A stretch of 64,000 bases of DNA from Lutjanus erythropterus (taxonomy: Eukaryota > Chordata > Actinopteri > Lutjaniformes > Lutjanidae): NCBI GenBank assembly GCA_020091685.1, contig CM034599.1, positions 30,357,920-30,421,919 on the forward strand, read 5' to 3'. The translations under genes were made by a program, and so were the position numbers. Of the stretch, positions 12,191 through 23,050 are shown piece by piece. Each line of letters opens with the position of its first letter. Positions within the stretch are counted from its first letter, which is position 1. The notes beneath the pieces are model-generated. The model had not been told where the DNA came from. It saw nothing but the letters and a program-made list of their open reading frames with translations, and did no database searches.

Positions 12191-12683
12191 AAGGACCAGT
12201 GTGTAGGCGTCTAGTAGTGATGCTGTACAGGGCAACTAACTGAATGCCGCTTGGCTCACCTTCCCCTTCCAAGCATGTAGGATAGAGCTGGGCCAGTTTA
12301 AAGAAATTTCAGACCAGTTTGATATTAAACCAAATACCAGACTGGACAAACAGTACTGACTTTTGTCATGAGGCATTACACATGACTATGCCACTCCCAA
12401 GTGGAACATAAGGAAAGCCCAAGAAAAAAACAGATTTGAGTGGAGTTGCAAGTCAGTAAGTTTACCACACAACGTTACTATAAACATGGCAGCCACCGTG
12501 GAAGAGAACCCACACCCTCTATAAATATAAACGGCTCATTCTAAGGTCACAAAAACACAATGATTCTTATTTTCAAGTGATTAACTAATGAAAACATACT
12601 TATGCAATTATATTCTATTCCTGACATATTTTGCTAATACTGTATACCATACTGATGACCCCAAATTTCACACACTGGGTCTT
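12191..12683. mobile_element. Non-autonomous element with imperfect TIRs ('GGACCAGTGTGTAG' family)
   Basis: Left end AAGGACCAGTGTGTA (12191-12205) and the reverse complement of the right end, AAGACCCAGTGTGTG (12669-12683), agree at 12 of 15 positions. I recognise the left end as a very common percomorph repeat. The interior segment near 12545-12565 (AACACAATGATTCTTATTTT) is shared with a second partial copy at 55741-55760. The tract near 12286-12355 (GCTGGGCCAGTTT and following) looks like foreign sequence inserted in it. No target duplication is clear. Confidence 0.65.
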
Positions 12684-13079
12684 ATTTGATAGCCAAACAA
12701 GCCAGTGGTCAACATTAACAACAGCAGTGGTCAAGAGCTGAGAACTGGAAAAGACCAAATGTCCTGAATGTATCTTCTTTTTTCAGATAAAGAAAAAGAA
12801 AGACTCATTTATTCTTGGTTGGTTAAATATCATGTATGCTTTTGGATTTCAAGTTTAACTACAATGTAGTCAGCAGTTCAGGGTTCAATATTCAAGGACA
12901 TCTCAAGATTTACACTTACTGCAGACCGAGATTTACACAGAACATAAGGAGAGAGAAGCAAAAAAGACCTGCCTTGTGGATTTTTTGTTTTTTAATTCAG
13001 ATCTCAGGAGAATGTGATGAAAATAGTGGTATTTTAATCTAAAAAAAAACAAAACAAACAGTAACAATGCTTTTATTTC
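12684..13079. other. Non-coding stretch
   Basis: AT-rich, nothing recognised; short overlapping frames on both strands only. Confidence 0.5.
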
Positions 13080-13680
13080 TTGAAATTTAAATATGCAACC
13101 ATCTGGGGTACAGTGATCCACATTGCGTTCAGAGATACGCAGTTATCTCAGAAGCCACTGATGGCACATGATATCCAAGAAGCAGTGGGTGCACCGGCCA
13201 TACACGTGGTTTTATCTCTACACAGACAGAATATATTTTGTATGCTCCAAGATACTGTTGCAGCATCCTGCCTTTGCACACATCTGTGGGGGTTGTTGAT
13301 GAAAACAAGAGGGAACACTGTGTGTCTTTTAAGGAAAGTCGATTCCTGCTCTGCAGAAATGCTAAATTGTTACAAGCAGTACAATTCACTTTGGAAGCAT
13401 GGGTAATCCTGATTGTGCTGCAATCAGAGAGGCTGAACACATGCTAACTGGACATATGGTTTGGCTCTGTGTTGGGCTTTGGGGGATTATTTGCAATGCT
13501 CTGTGCATGTTAGACTGCCTATACATGATTACAGCAGAATCATTTTGCAATCTGAGCTATTGTTATCCTACGCAGAAAAAGATGTCAGACTGTGCCACAA
13601 GACAACTGTGGGTGTTCCACAGCAATTTTCACACCATATTTTTAGTGTTCTGACTCAATTTAACCCCATCTGCTGCTAAC
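13080..13680. other. Unique region open on both strands, no domain
   Basis: Plus frames of 108 codons (13080-13406) and 84 codons (13399-13653) and a minus frame of 103 codons (13129-13440) overlap. Base composition is more balanced than the neighbourhood. No motif, start context or convincing splice pair distinguishes a strand, so I do not call a gene; conserved non-coding sequence is a reasonable alternative. Confidence 0.35.
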
Positions 13681-13984
13681 CTTTCAATATAAGTTGCAGT
13701 CAGATTACAGGTGAACCTGAAGTTTAAACTAAGTACAGTACAGGGGTTTTCAAAAATATGCTAAATCAATCGGATCTAAAATTAATATGGCTGCCCCATA
13801 ATAGTTGACTTAACTGCAAGGCAGCGAGGAGAGTCCTAGTTGTCCACATTTCATTCAGGGGCTGTGCCTCACTGTTAAGCCCAGGATGAAAGTACCAAGG
13901 GATTGTTTTAACATGGACCTTTTCTCTTGTAAAAGTGAAGTCACCAGAATGATGCTGTTAAGTGTGCTGTAACCATACTGAATA

Positions 13985-14110
13985 GATACAACAGACCAGT
14001 CTTTTGTGTTTCTTGTGTTTCATGATCAGAGACCTTGATGAAGGCCAGAGCTGAAACGCGTTGGTCTACAAATTAAGTTGTACTACAGGTGTTGCCAGGG
14101 TTTCACCTTT
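13985..14110 (+). repeat. Dispersed repeat with 'GAAGGCC...GAAACGCGTTGG' core
   Basis: Contains CCTTGATGAAGGCC, then GAAACGCGTTGG at 14053-14064. This arrangement is a hallmark of dispersed repeats in fish and amphibians that I know from memory. A second, opposite-strand diverged copy is at 22840-23050, where the reverse complement reads TTGATCAAAGCCCTGAAGAA then AAAACATGTTGG. Limits of the element are uncertain. Confidence 0.55.
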
Positions 14111-14344
14111 TTAAACTGTACTGTAGCTGCCATTAGCTAATAAGCAGAGCCTGCCATGGTGCAACAACTTGTAGTAATGCCTGTAGTAAGGCTGAACAAG
14201 ACTGGATTAAAAAATGTTTGGGGAGATGCGGTCACCTCAGGTTGTCTATTTTTCGGCAAGAACTGGAGGAGAGTTTTTATCTGTCAATTTTAATATCTGT
14301 CAACAGTTGTTTGCTAGCTAACGTTCTCAAGGTCTAGAAAGTTT

Positions 14345-15640
14345 GCCATTGTTTGGCAGTGACATTACTGCATGCATAGAAACAAAGCTGAAAGCAGCTT
14401 CTCTAATCATTAGTAAATCGTCACATAAAACACTCTTACATCAATACAACAAACAATACAGAAATCACTGGGAAAGCTTGCACTGCTTGACATAATTTAA
14501 AAAGTAATATAGTCTACAGACAGGTAGAGGGGCAGCTGGGAAAAGGCTGCCTCTCCCCAGTAACAGAGGGATTTTGTGTGCATTATGCACAAAGCACAGC
14601 AGCACACTGATTATTTAATTATGTTTCTTCTGGTAAGTTTCCTTTTCCTCTGCCCTATTACATTTATAATCAGTTTTTAGTTTTGCTGCTTAAACCTTAA
14701 CTATATTTTTCTGCAGTAACACTGATGCATGCATGGAAATGAAACTGAGAGCAGCCTCTCTAATTATTAAAATTGTTAAAGAAGATACAATAAAGAAATC
14801 ACAGATGCTTGAGCTGCTTGTGTTGTGCCCTTAAACAGGGGGAATATGAGTGGGAGAAGAGTATTGAATTGAATTATTTATCACATAATACAACAAAACT
14901 ATTTAACTGGAAACACATTCAGTACACTAAACATCAGTACCACAGATACCATTAGAAATGTATATTTTTTCTAACTTCTAAAATATTTAAATGTTTTTTA
15001 AACTAAATTATTACATGACCAATGACTTATGAAATGTGTTTTTAGCCTATTAACTAATTTCTATTGGCTTATGAACTATTAAATAGCAAACTTTACACTT
15101 TTATTTTACTGTACAAGCATTAATGTAACAGTAGCTTAAGTAAACAGTCCAATATGTATATGAACATCACAGTAACACAGAGCAAACTATTGCTAACATG
15201 TTTTATAAAGTTTACAGTGCTTTGTGTACGGTAATTACCTTAAACAGGGGGAATAGTAGTGGGAGCTCCGAGGCATTACCAACAGATCACAGAGTAATCA
15301 ATCTACCTATAAAAGGCTTGAAGACATTACCAACAGAGCACAGAATAATCAGCCTACTCATATGAGGCTCTGCATCCATTATCTGTGTTCATCTACTTGT
15401 CTAACTAGCTGCATACATTAACAATAACCAATATTGGCACCCACTAGAAATCAAAAATGACATTAAATTTTAAGAACAGATAATACTAACAGTAAGAAAG
15501 AAGAATGAAAAGAACCTTAATCCTAAATCTGAGATGAATTCATGTTTTTTTTGACTGGTCACATAATAACCTGTCACACTTGACATAATTAAAAAGGTAA
15601 TATAGCCTACAGTGACAGGTAGAGGTGCACATTTGGGTGT
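14345..15640. repeat. Block of diverged local duplications
   Basis: Several segments recur in the same orientation. (a) The CATGCATRGAAAYRAARCTGA-like segment plus the following AATCAC and CTGCTTG landmarks at about 14369-14500 recur at about 14725-14825. (b) 'CTTAAACAGGGGGAATA' at about 14831 recurs at about 15240. (c) 'GACATAATTTAAAAAGTAAT' with 'ACAGGTAGAGG' at 14489-14531 recurs at 15582-15627. (d) Two ~50-bp units, each with CATTACCAACAGA and CACAGA.TAATCA, lie in tandem at 15271-15370. No coding potential. The block is probably an internally duplicated element or a decayed complex tandem repeat. Confidence 0.6.
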
Positions 15641-15859
15641 CGAAATTGGACATAATAAAATGTTTGGGTGGGTGGCAGGTGGATGACTGATGCAGACATG
15701 CGGACTTGGATGAACTCAGAGCTTATTTGAGTATCCCTAATTGCCATCTTAATTTACTATATGTGAAGGGTGTTCCTAACAGTAATTAAAAAAAAAAAAA
15801 CAGCTTAAAATGTGGAATATAACCCATATTTTCATCTTTTTCTCAGTGTCTGTCTGTGA

Positions 15860-16068
15860 CAGTAGACCTTTTTCTCACCAGCCATTTAGACATGAAATAG
15901 AAGGGAAACACAGGTATTACCGATTACACTAATTAAAGGTTCTGTTCCCTTCAGGTCAAACAGAGTCAGGATGCTGCCATTGAGTTGGAAAGGCCATCAT
16001 CGGTAACACCTGTGTTTACTCTACTATTTCCTATCAACATGGCTGCGGTGAAAAAGGTCCCTACAGTG
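15860..16068. mobile_element. Short MITE with long (~65 bp) inverted ends
   Basis: Left arm begins CAGTAGACCTTTTTCTCACC and continues through 'ACACAGGTATTACCGAT' (to about 15925). The right end read in reverse gives CTGTAGGGACCTTTTTCACC, 'AGCCATG', 'AAACACAGGTGTTACCGATG' (about 16000-16066). The arms enclose less than 80 bp, so the element is almost all TIR. I recognise the wording as a common teleost MITE. The target duplication could not be settled. Confidence 0.75.
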
Positions 16069-18231
16069 CTGAAGTCTCTACTACCAGAATATATTTCTGT
16101 AGACTGTATAGTGAGTCATTCACATCATCTTAACTACTTTTTTTAAAGTAATTTTTCTGCTTCAAGACTGGACTGAAAAATGTCTTACTTAAAATATTAT
16201 CTGTGGCCCTGCAGTCCCCATGTTACTTACGTGTAATTACAGCATGTAGGAGGAAATAAACTGAAGCATCACACAGCGTAGAGCTCATGGCTGCAGGCCA
16301 AGGTCACATACTGTTATTAATGTGTTGTGGTGAATAAAGTTAAAGAACTTGAAGCTAAAGTGGACATAATGCAGTGTTGTGACAAATAGATTGTGTCTCA
16401 GAAGCGAGAAATACTGTGGCACACAATGTCAGTGAGTTCATGTGTGGATCTCGCAAATGGTCCGTGTTTGTTTTCGATTACTGACCTTGACATGACATAA
16501 CTTGCCGACAGGTAAATGGCGCCTTGCTGCATGGATATGAAAAGCAATTACATTATTGTTATTTTCATGCGTCAGACATTGAAGACACATGCAATTCCCC
16601 TATCTCCCAACGCTGTGTCTTGCCTTTGTTCTCTTTTCTCACTCCCCGCACATTGCTTCTCACTCCAGGGACCGCATGTGAACAACACAACAAACTGGTG
16701 GTGGGTGTCAGGAGAGCTGTTGCTGGTGATGTGTGCTGTGTCCCTGTATGTGTGTGTGTGTGTGCATGTGTGTGTGACTGTGCTGTTTACATCAGTGATG
16801 TGTAGAGTGAGACAAAGCGTGAAGAAATTGTGTGCGTTTGTCACTGCGTTGGTGTGTTTGCTGTGCGCAAGTGTGTCTTTCTGTCTTTTAATTGCAACGT
16901 CTGTGTGTGGGTAACCATGACTGTGTGTGCAGGGGTTACCATCGATGCTATTTGCTTTTCTCTGTCTGTATGTAGATTGTACAAGCTCCTGAGATAAATG
17001 TGCAATTCTTACCTTTTTTTTTTTTTGCCATTTTGATGTATTTACTGTTTTTTAAATATTCTTTGGACACCTTGGAATTGAGTTGAAATTATTAGCACCT
17101 TAGGCTAAATGATTAGCATAACTGTTTGTAAAAGAAGAAATATGTAATATATGTATATCCAGTAACAGATCATGAAATGACCAAGATATGTCACCAGCGA
17201 TTATGGAAAGTTGAAAAACTCACTTCCCTGACAATAGTGTCCTCCTTTGAGACTTCCATTCTGTCTGTAACTTGTGTTATTGTTTGTACACTTCATATTA
17301 ATTAGAGTTGAAATTAATGCTGAAAGTTTGCTGAATGAGTTGGTGTTTGTTTATGAGTGAGAAGAAATCATAAATAATCTTGTCGAAGGAGTAGATGTTT
17401 ACAACGCTTAAAATGAGCAATATGCCAATGGAGTCTGGCAGACAGTGAGATAAGCAGCCATTGAACTTAAGCTCCACAACTCACTTCAATCATAAACTGC
17501 ATATTAAATAGGATCTCAACATATTTAATATCCAGTCTATGGCTCCAACCTGCTATTCTGCTGTACTCATTGTTGGACACGCAATGGTTACATATTGGTC
17601 TTTACAGTAAAGACTTGAAAAGGAGTGTTAGAATGACCATTTAGCGGCTGGATGATGCAGAACCAAACCATGTGGTGTTTTTTCATAAAAACAACTACAA
17701 GCAGTACAAACATGGCACAACATAGGTGAGATCTAAGAAAGCAGACACAGAGACAGATGGAAACTGGCGCCTTTGTACTGTCACTGGCAGACTACATTGG
17801 CTGCTCCATTAACAGGTGTTCTCAATATATTATCACCTGGCTAAATTACCACAGACTATGTTTAGAAAATGTTTTCCGCATAATATTTACACACGCTCAA
17901 ATAAACACACAAATCATATGCAGGTACATCCAACTACCAAATCCACACTCTCCTATCCTTTAACGACATTATAGCATAGAGATGTTACTGCCCAAAAAAC
18001 TCAACAGAACCTAATTTTCACCAATGATCTTACAAACAAACATATGCACAAACAGTACTGCTGGAGCCGAATCTATTTCCACTTCCTGCCAGAACACAGT
18101 TACGATTTAAAAAATAGAGTTAATAAATATTTGATTAAATGTGCAAGTAATAAAGACACTGAAATTAATTATCCTTGTATTAAACATTTAAATAAATGTT
18201 AATTTTGTGGTTACCGCTTTGTCAACAGTGA
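16069..18231. other. Non-coding stretch with TG microsatellite
   Basis: Interrupted TG repeat at about 16747-16790 and a T run at about 17016-17027. The 132- and 93-codon plus frames around 16516-16914 read the TG tract as a Cys/Val repeat and are not genes. Nothing else recognised. Confidence 0.55.
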
Positions 18232-18450
18232 AACTTCTTTTAACTTTCACTTTCACCTTCACCTAAAACCAGACGCAAATGGACGTCCCTAACTAGTTGG
18301 CTTTTCAACGACATGAAAAAAACTTCTTTTCACCTTTCACTTTCAACTAAAATTGGACGTAGATGGATGTCCTTAAGAAGTTGTCTTTTCAAGGACGTGA
18401 AAAATGCATCTTTTCATCTTTCATTTTCAACCAAAACTAAACGTATCTTG
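18232..18450 (+). repeat. Tandem repeat, ~84-88 bp unit, 2.5 copies
   Basis: Unit 1 (18232-18319) and unit 2 (18321-18404) share AACTTCTTTT, 'TTTCACTTTCAMCT', a GGACGT-containing centre, 'TTGKCTTTTCAASGACRTGAAAA' wording; a partial third unit runs to about 18450. Neighbouring units differ at roughly one base in five by eye, so the array is old. The GGACGT/CTTTTCAA vocabulary resembles minisatellites that I know from other fish genomes. Confidence 0.75.
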
Positions 18451-20379
18451 TCATCTGACATCTTTTTAACAAATTCTTTGCTAGGTGGGATACAATGTGC
18501 AACATTTTCTGTGTAAACCCTGCTGATAAAGTGCAAACACAAAGTGCCATTATTAAGGTGCAGAGTTAAGTTGTTTTTATAACAACGCAATAAATACAAA
18601 ACCCATTTGTGCAATTTTATTAGAAGGACTTGTTTCCTATGTTTTATATCACTGTAAATTAAATATATGTGGGTTCTGGACAATTGCTTCAACAAAACAA
18701 GACGTGAATATACTATAGACCTAAAAATTAATTGATTAATAATGCTCAATTAAATAAAAGTAAAACACTGGTTAGTTGCAGCCTGAACTCATCCCCTTCT
18801 TCCCTCTTCCTTCTTATACCACGGTCAGTACCACAGGCAAAACCAGCAGCTGTGTTCAGATGCTTTCATTTATTTGTAGTTTGTGATTAGCTCCGTTTCA
18901 CCACAGACAAGTCAAGTGGTGCTGTGGCACAAAGCGGAAGAACTGATGATAACACCCGACTGTGATGCTGGGTGGAACAGAGCTAAACCTTTTAAGCTGA
19001 GTCTTGTGAACTTGCTGCCATGAACCTTAAGACCTTAGGAAGGATGGATGTCTACAGTGAGACGGCCCCGCTGCTGGGCACTTTATCACAGTCCATTTAA
19101 TGTTTCCGTTGAGACTGGGCTGTGTGAGTATTTTAGCTCATATCACCACTACTGCACCTACTGTAAACCACCGTAGCATTTTTTTTTTCCTTCCCCTTTC
19201 TCTCTGTGATATACAGCATGGAGCTTCAGGCTCAGAAAAAATGACTGACCAAAGCTGTCTTTATGGAGCATGTCTGTACTGTGCTACTCGTCAAAGACAC
19301 GTTTTTCTTTTCTTTTTTTTTCTTTTCTACTGTTGATGTTATCAATGCCCTGTACCATAAAATGAAAACTAACATTGCCTCTTGCAAACATATCACTGTG
19401 TCCCTCAAAAACACCAGTGCACTGTATAATCCAGCACATCAGGCGAAGCCAAAATGCTGAGTCCAAGAAACCTGCTTTCTGCAAACTTTGCTGCCTCCCT
19501 TTGCCTTTTCTGCTTACTCCAACACTTTATCTGCATGCAATATTTACCCAAGACATGGGCCTTCACCACACAGACAAGAAGATGCAGGCCGCTAGCATCT
19601 GATTCCTCCGTTTCCTGTTGGATCTGTGCTTGATTAATATTTCTCACCCATTGAAGGACCTATCCGTGAAGTTGTCTTTGATGATAAATGGGAGCCGTGT
19701 AAACAGGAGATGTGGGATATGTAAATGACTTTGTCTTTGGTGTGCTTCTTGGTCCCCAGTCTGATATCACATGGGAAGAGTCTCCATGTCTTGGATACAG
19801 AAGAGAGGGAGGTTGATATGAAAGGCGTTCCTGGGGGTTTGTGCTCATGCAAGCGCACGTTACAGTGGGAATTACCTCTCCAACTGATGCAGGCAGTTGT
19901 TCTATCAAAGGGGACTGCGCAATGAACCCAATATACAATACTCAGATATAACTGAATCATTGGTGTCTTACATTTAAAACAGTGAGATCTTTTATTTGTA
20001 TGGGAGGATAGACTTTAGGATCTCTTTTTATGGCTTTGGAATTAATGCGGCTTGGGTAGTTCCTGCAGCAGCACTGAATCACTGATCATAATAAATAAAT
20101 TTAGGATTCCTTCAGATTAGTAGCAAAGGGGGTTATCAAAGGCTGAACAGCTGCCAATAGAGTTAAAAATAACATGCCACAAGTGAAATAAATAACCTTT
20201 GCAACTTGCAGTCACGATGTATATCGAATACCAGACTGTATATTTCTTTGCTTTATGTGCATTCCAATTACTGTATCAAGGTAAAAAAGGTAGTTTATTT
20301 ATCATTATTTGGGGGTGTTGAATTCATATGGATTTACAAAATCCTTGTTGAATTTTTCAATTTAAAATTAATTGTTAAT
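18451..20379. other. Non-coding stretch
   Basis: No repeat family recognised. Overlapping frames of 60-111 codons on both strands between 18414 and 19960 have no domain and include homopolymer-derived Phe and Lys runs near 19310-19325. Confidence 0.5.
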
Positions 20380-20387
20380 TGTAAATT

Positions 20388-20452
20388 TAAAAGATCAACA
20401 GGTCATTGGTTTTATCCCTGACCACTGTAATTTACACGTTCAAATTCTTCTT
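20388..20452 (+). repeat. Partial copy of the repeat also found at 37.8 kb
   Basis: AGATCAACAGGTCATTGGTT and the following ~40 bases match 37935-37995 with scattered differences (including 'GACMACTGTMATTTACA' and 'AAATTCTTC'). Two copies 17.5 kb apart in the same orientation show that this is a dispersed repeat. The larger copy at 37824-38133 has hAT-like ends. Confidence 0.55.
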
Positions 20453-21164
20453 TGAAAAGACAGTAATAACAATAACAAGACTAATAAGATAAGATAAAAA
20501 TAATAAGATTGATCCTGTGTCTTGCATGTTGCATCCTGTTGTTATAAAAATGTTCTTATATTTGTACTTGAACTTAGTCTTAAAATCATATCTGCTTATA
20601 TTCAATTCATGAAAGAGAGGAGCAACATAAACATTGCTTACTCAGGTTCTAAAGAGAAAATTTATTACTAAGCACAGGTGATCCGTCTAATCTCAAATTA
20701 ACTGAAAACTGTCTTAAACATGTCTTAAAATGAGTGATTTACCCAGCAGCACAAATTAGAGTTTTATTCATGGACCAAAAGGGAAAAGCAAACCTTGCAG
20801 AAGGCGACATCATGTCAGTGGTAGACGAGAATGATGCCAGACAACATGTTATTATTCAGTGGACTAAATAGCGGGTTGACAAGTTGACAGCTGATGCACA
20901 GTTGATCAACGGCTTGGGCACGTATGTGTCCCAAAGTGCACCCAACATAAACAGCAGGAAAATCACTTAAATCAAGTTTTGACTTTGCTTAGAGATAAGA
21001 GTTTCCATATGAAGGTTTTATAAATAACTACTTATATGTGGTTTTCTGCTTAGGTCATACTGAAGGTCAAAACTGAAGTCCATTTAATAAATGGTTCACC
21101 AGTCAAGTGCAACAGCTTGATCCTGGATGTTATGGTGGAACAGGTCTCTGTAAGATGTGGTACA

Positions 21165-21250
21165 ACTAGGGATGTCACAATACCAGAAATTTAGACACCA
21201 ATACCAATACTAGACACAATTATTGATACCTAATTCAATACCACAAAAAG
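21165..21250 (+). mobile_element. hAT-like 5' end remnant ('GGGATGTCACAATACC')
   Basis: 'CTAGGGATGTCACAATACCA' followed by alternating 'ACCAATACCAATAC' and 'TTCAATACCAC' is the start of a very common teleost hAT-type repeat. No matching right end was found, so this is a fragment. Confidence 0.5.
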
Positions 21251-22839
21251 ACAAAATGAGAAGAAAATTCAGCCATTGTTGTCTTTCTTTGCCATCTGAA
21301 ATAAAAACTCGTCTGAGGTTCTCAGACAAAAGACTGAGGGGGAGATTTACTGAGCCAGCCAGGAGAGCATGTTGCCATGTCTGGAAAGTAATGCAAAAGT
21401 GATTTCTGCTCAGACAATAAGTCTGTTGCTTTCTCTCTCTCATTCACTTTCTCTTTTTACCTTCATATTTTAACAATTAATTTTAACATAATAATAGTAG
21501 CTCACATCTGTAGCTCTATACTGTATATTTAGCCAGGTGTTTGGCTGCACAGTGTGCAAAAAGTCCACTGTTTCAATATTTAACCTGTTTTGTTGTGCTT
21601 TGTGCACCACTTATGTGCACTGTTGATCATCTCAAGTTGTATATAAATACAATAATGATAAAAATACTGACAATCATGTATATAAAAACAATATAAAATC
21701 TGCATCTTCAAAAAGGTCAAAAGACTGAAAAATGGTATTCTTATGCCATTTAAAAAATGAATACATTAGTTTGTAGAGAAAATACACTACCAGACTATAT
21801 TGTTTCCTCGAGGCCTGTGGTGTATTTAAGCCATTGTTTGTATTAAAACAGCAATACAATTTAGCAGCAAACAGACCAAGACCACTTTAAAAGCTATTCT
21901 AATGCAACCACTCATCAGTTCAGTATTATGTCCGCCCTCAAGGTTGTGTGGGTTTTTCTCAGCTGTTCAGTTTCTTCCCTGTATCACTGTCAAGCACATC
22001 CATTTTATTAATAACATAACTTGGCCGACCCCGGTCCAACCCGAACAGAGAGACAGCGTAAGACAGTGTTCAGGCCAAAAACCAACATGTCTCCTGGGAG
22101 CCAGTGTCCATCCAGAATCTCACAGCTCTCTCTCCGCTGAGATAGTTGACTGTGGTGACTGCAAACTATAAAAGATATGGACCTATCGATTCCTAAAGGG
22201 ACGTTTACAGGAATTCACAACCCACCGTGGACTGGGAAAATTCCGCAGGATACGAGAGTAAATTTATCTCTTGTGAGCAGTGTTGAAGCTGAGTTAAGAC
22301 TTTGATTAACTGTAAGGTGTCATACGGTCAGGATGGAAAGAGTCCAGATGTGGAAATGAGCCAAGTTCATAAAACTGACAGACACCCTGGATGAAAAGGG
22401 AAAAAAAAATCTTGGAAATGTTTTATGCACTGTAGTTCATGCATGGTATGTGTGAATGTTCTTTGCAATGTAAAGTCAAATTCTGATATTCTGTGAGCAA
22501 AGGAAACTATGTTGGGGAACACTGGTAGTTTTATTTAGAACATTCTGACTTACTAATTCAAGACAATATGAGATCATATATACTGACGCAACAAGACCCA
22601 AGAGGCTGTGGTTTACAGTGATTTTAGAACAGCTAAATAAAATGACTGCAAATCAGGGCCTCTTGGGGCTTATTGCTTCCATAAAGTGGTTACTACATAT
22701 ACCTGGCAAGGTTTCATAAAATAAGCACACAGCAGCAAAAAGTACAATCATTTAATGTTAACAAAAAAAAAGAAAAAAACAAAACAATCTGCTGCAAGGC
22801 AATGTAACGACAAAGAGGCGCAGTGGGAAGCATGTTTAA
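21251..22839. other. Non-coding stretch
   Basis: No gene or repeat family recognised. 21900-22260 is somewhat richer in GC and holds an 89-codon plus frame (21902-22171) with no domain. Confidence 0.5.
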
Positions 22840-23050
22840 CGATTGGGAAGATCATTGACATTTCAGGAAGGCAATCCAGGCACTCCAAAAAAATAAATGG
22901 TAACGGCAGGGAAGGAAAAATTAAAAAGCCTGTATTAGTGGGTAATCAGTTAAAATGCCAACATGTTTTGCCACTACAGGTGTTCTTCAGGGCTTTGATC
23001 AACCAAACAGAGGTCTTGCCACACCTATATAGTATCACCAGCCACTGGGA
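22840..23050 (-). repeat. Dispersed repeat, antisense copy of the 14.05-kb family
   Basis: The reverse complement reads TTGATCAAAGCCCTGAAGAA, a short spacer, AAAACATGTTGGCATTTT, then 'AATACAGGCTTTTTAA'. The order and spacing of the two landmarks match the copy at 13985-14110. Confidence 0.5.

Noticed and set aside
16516..16914. 132-codon plus-strand frame with Cys/Val-rich stretch
   Set aside because: The distinctive part translates an interrupted TG microsatellite; no domain and other frames are equally open.
22166..22176. TATAAAAG box on the plus strand
   Set aside because: A single TATA-like word in AT-rich DNA with no initiator, downstream frame or CpG support.
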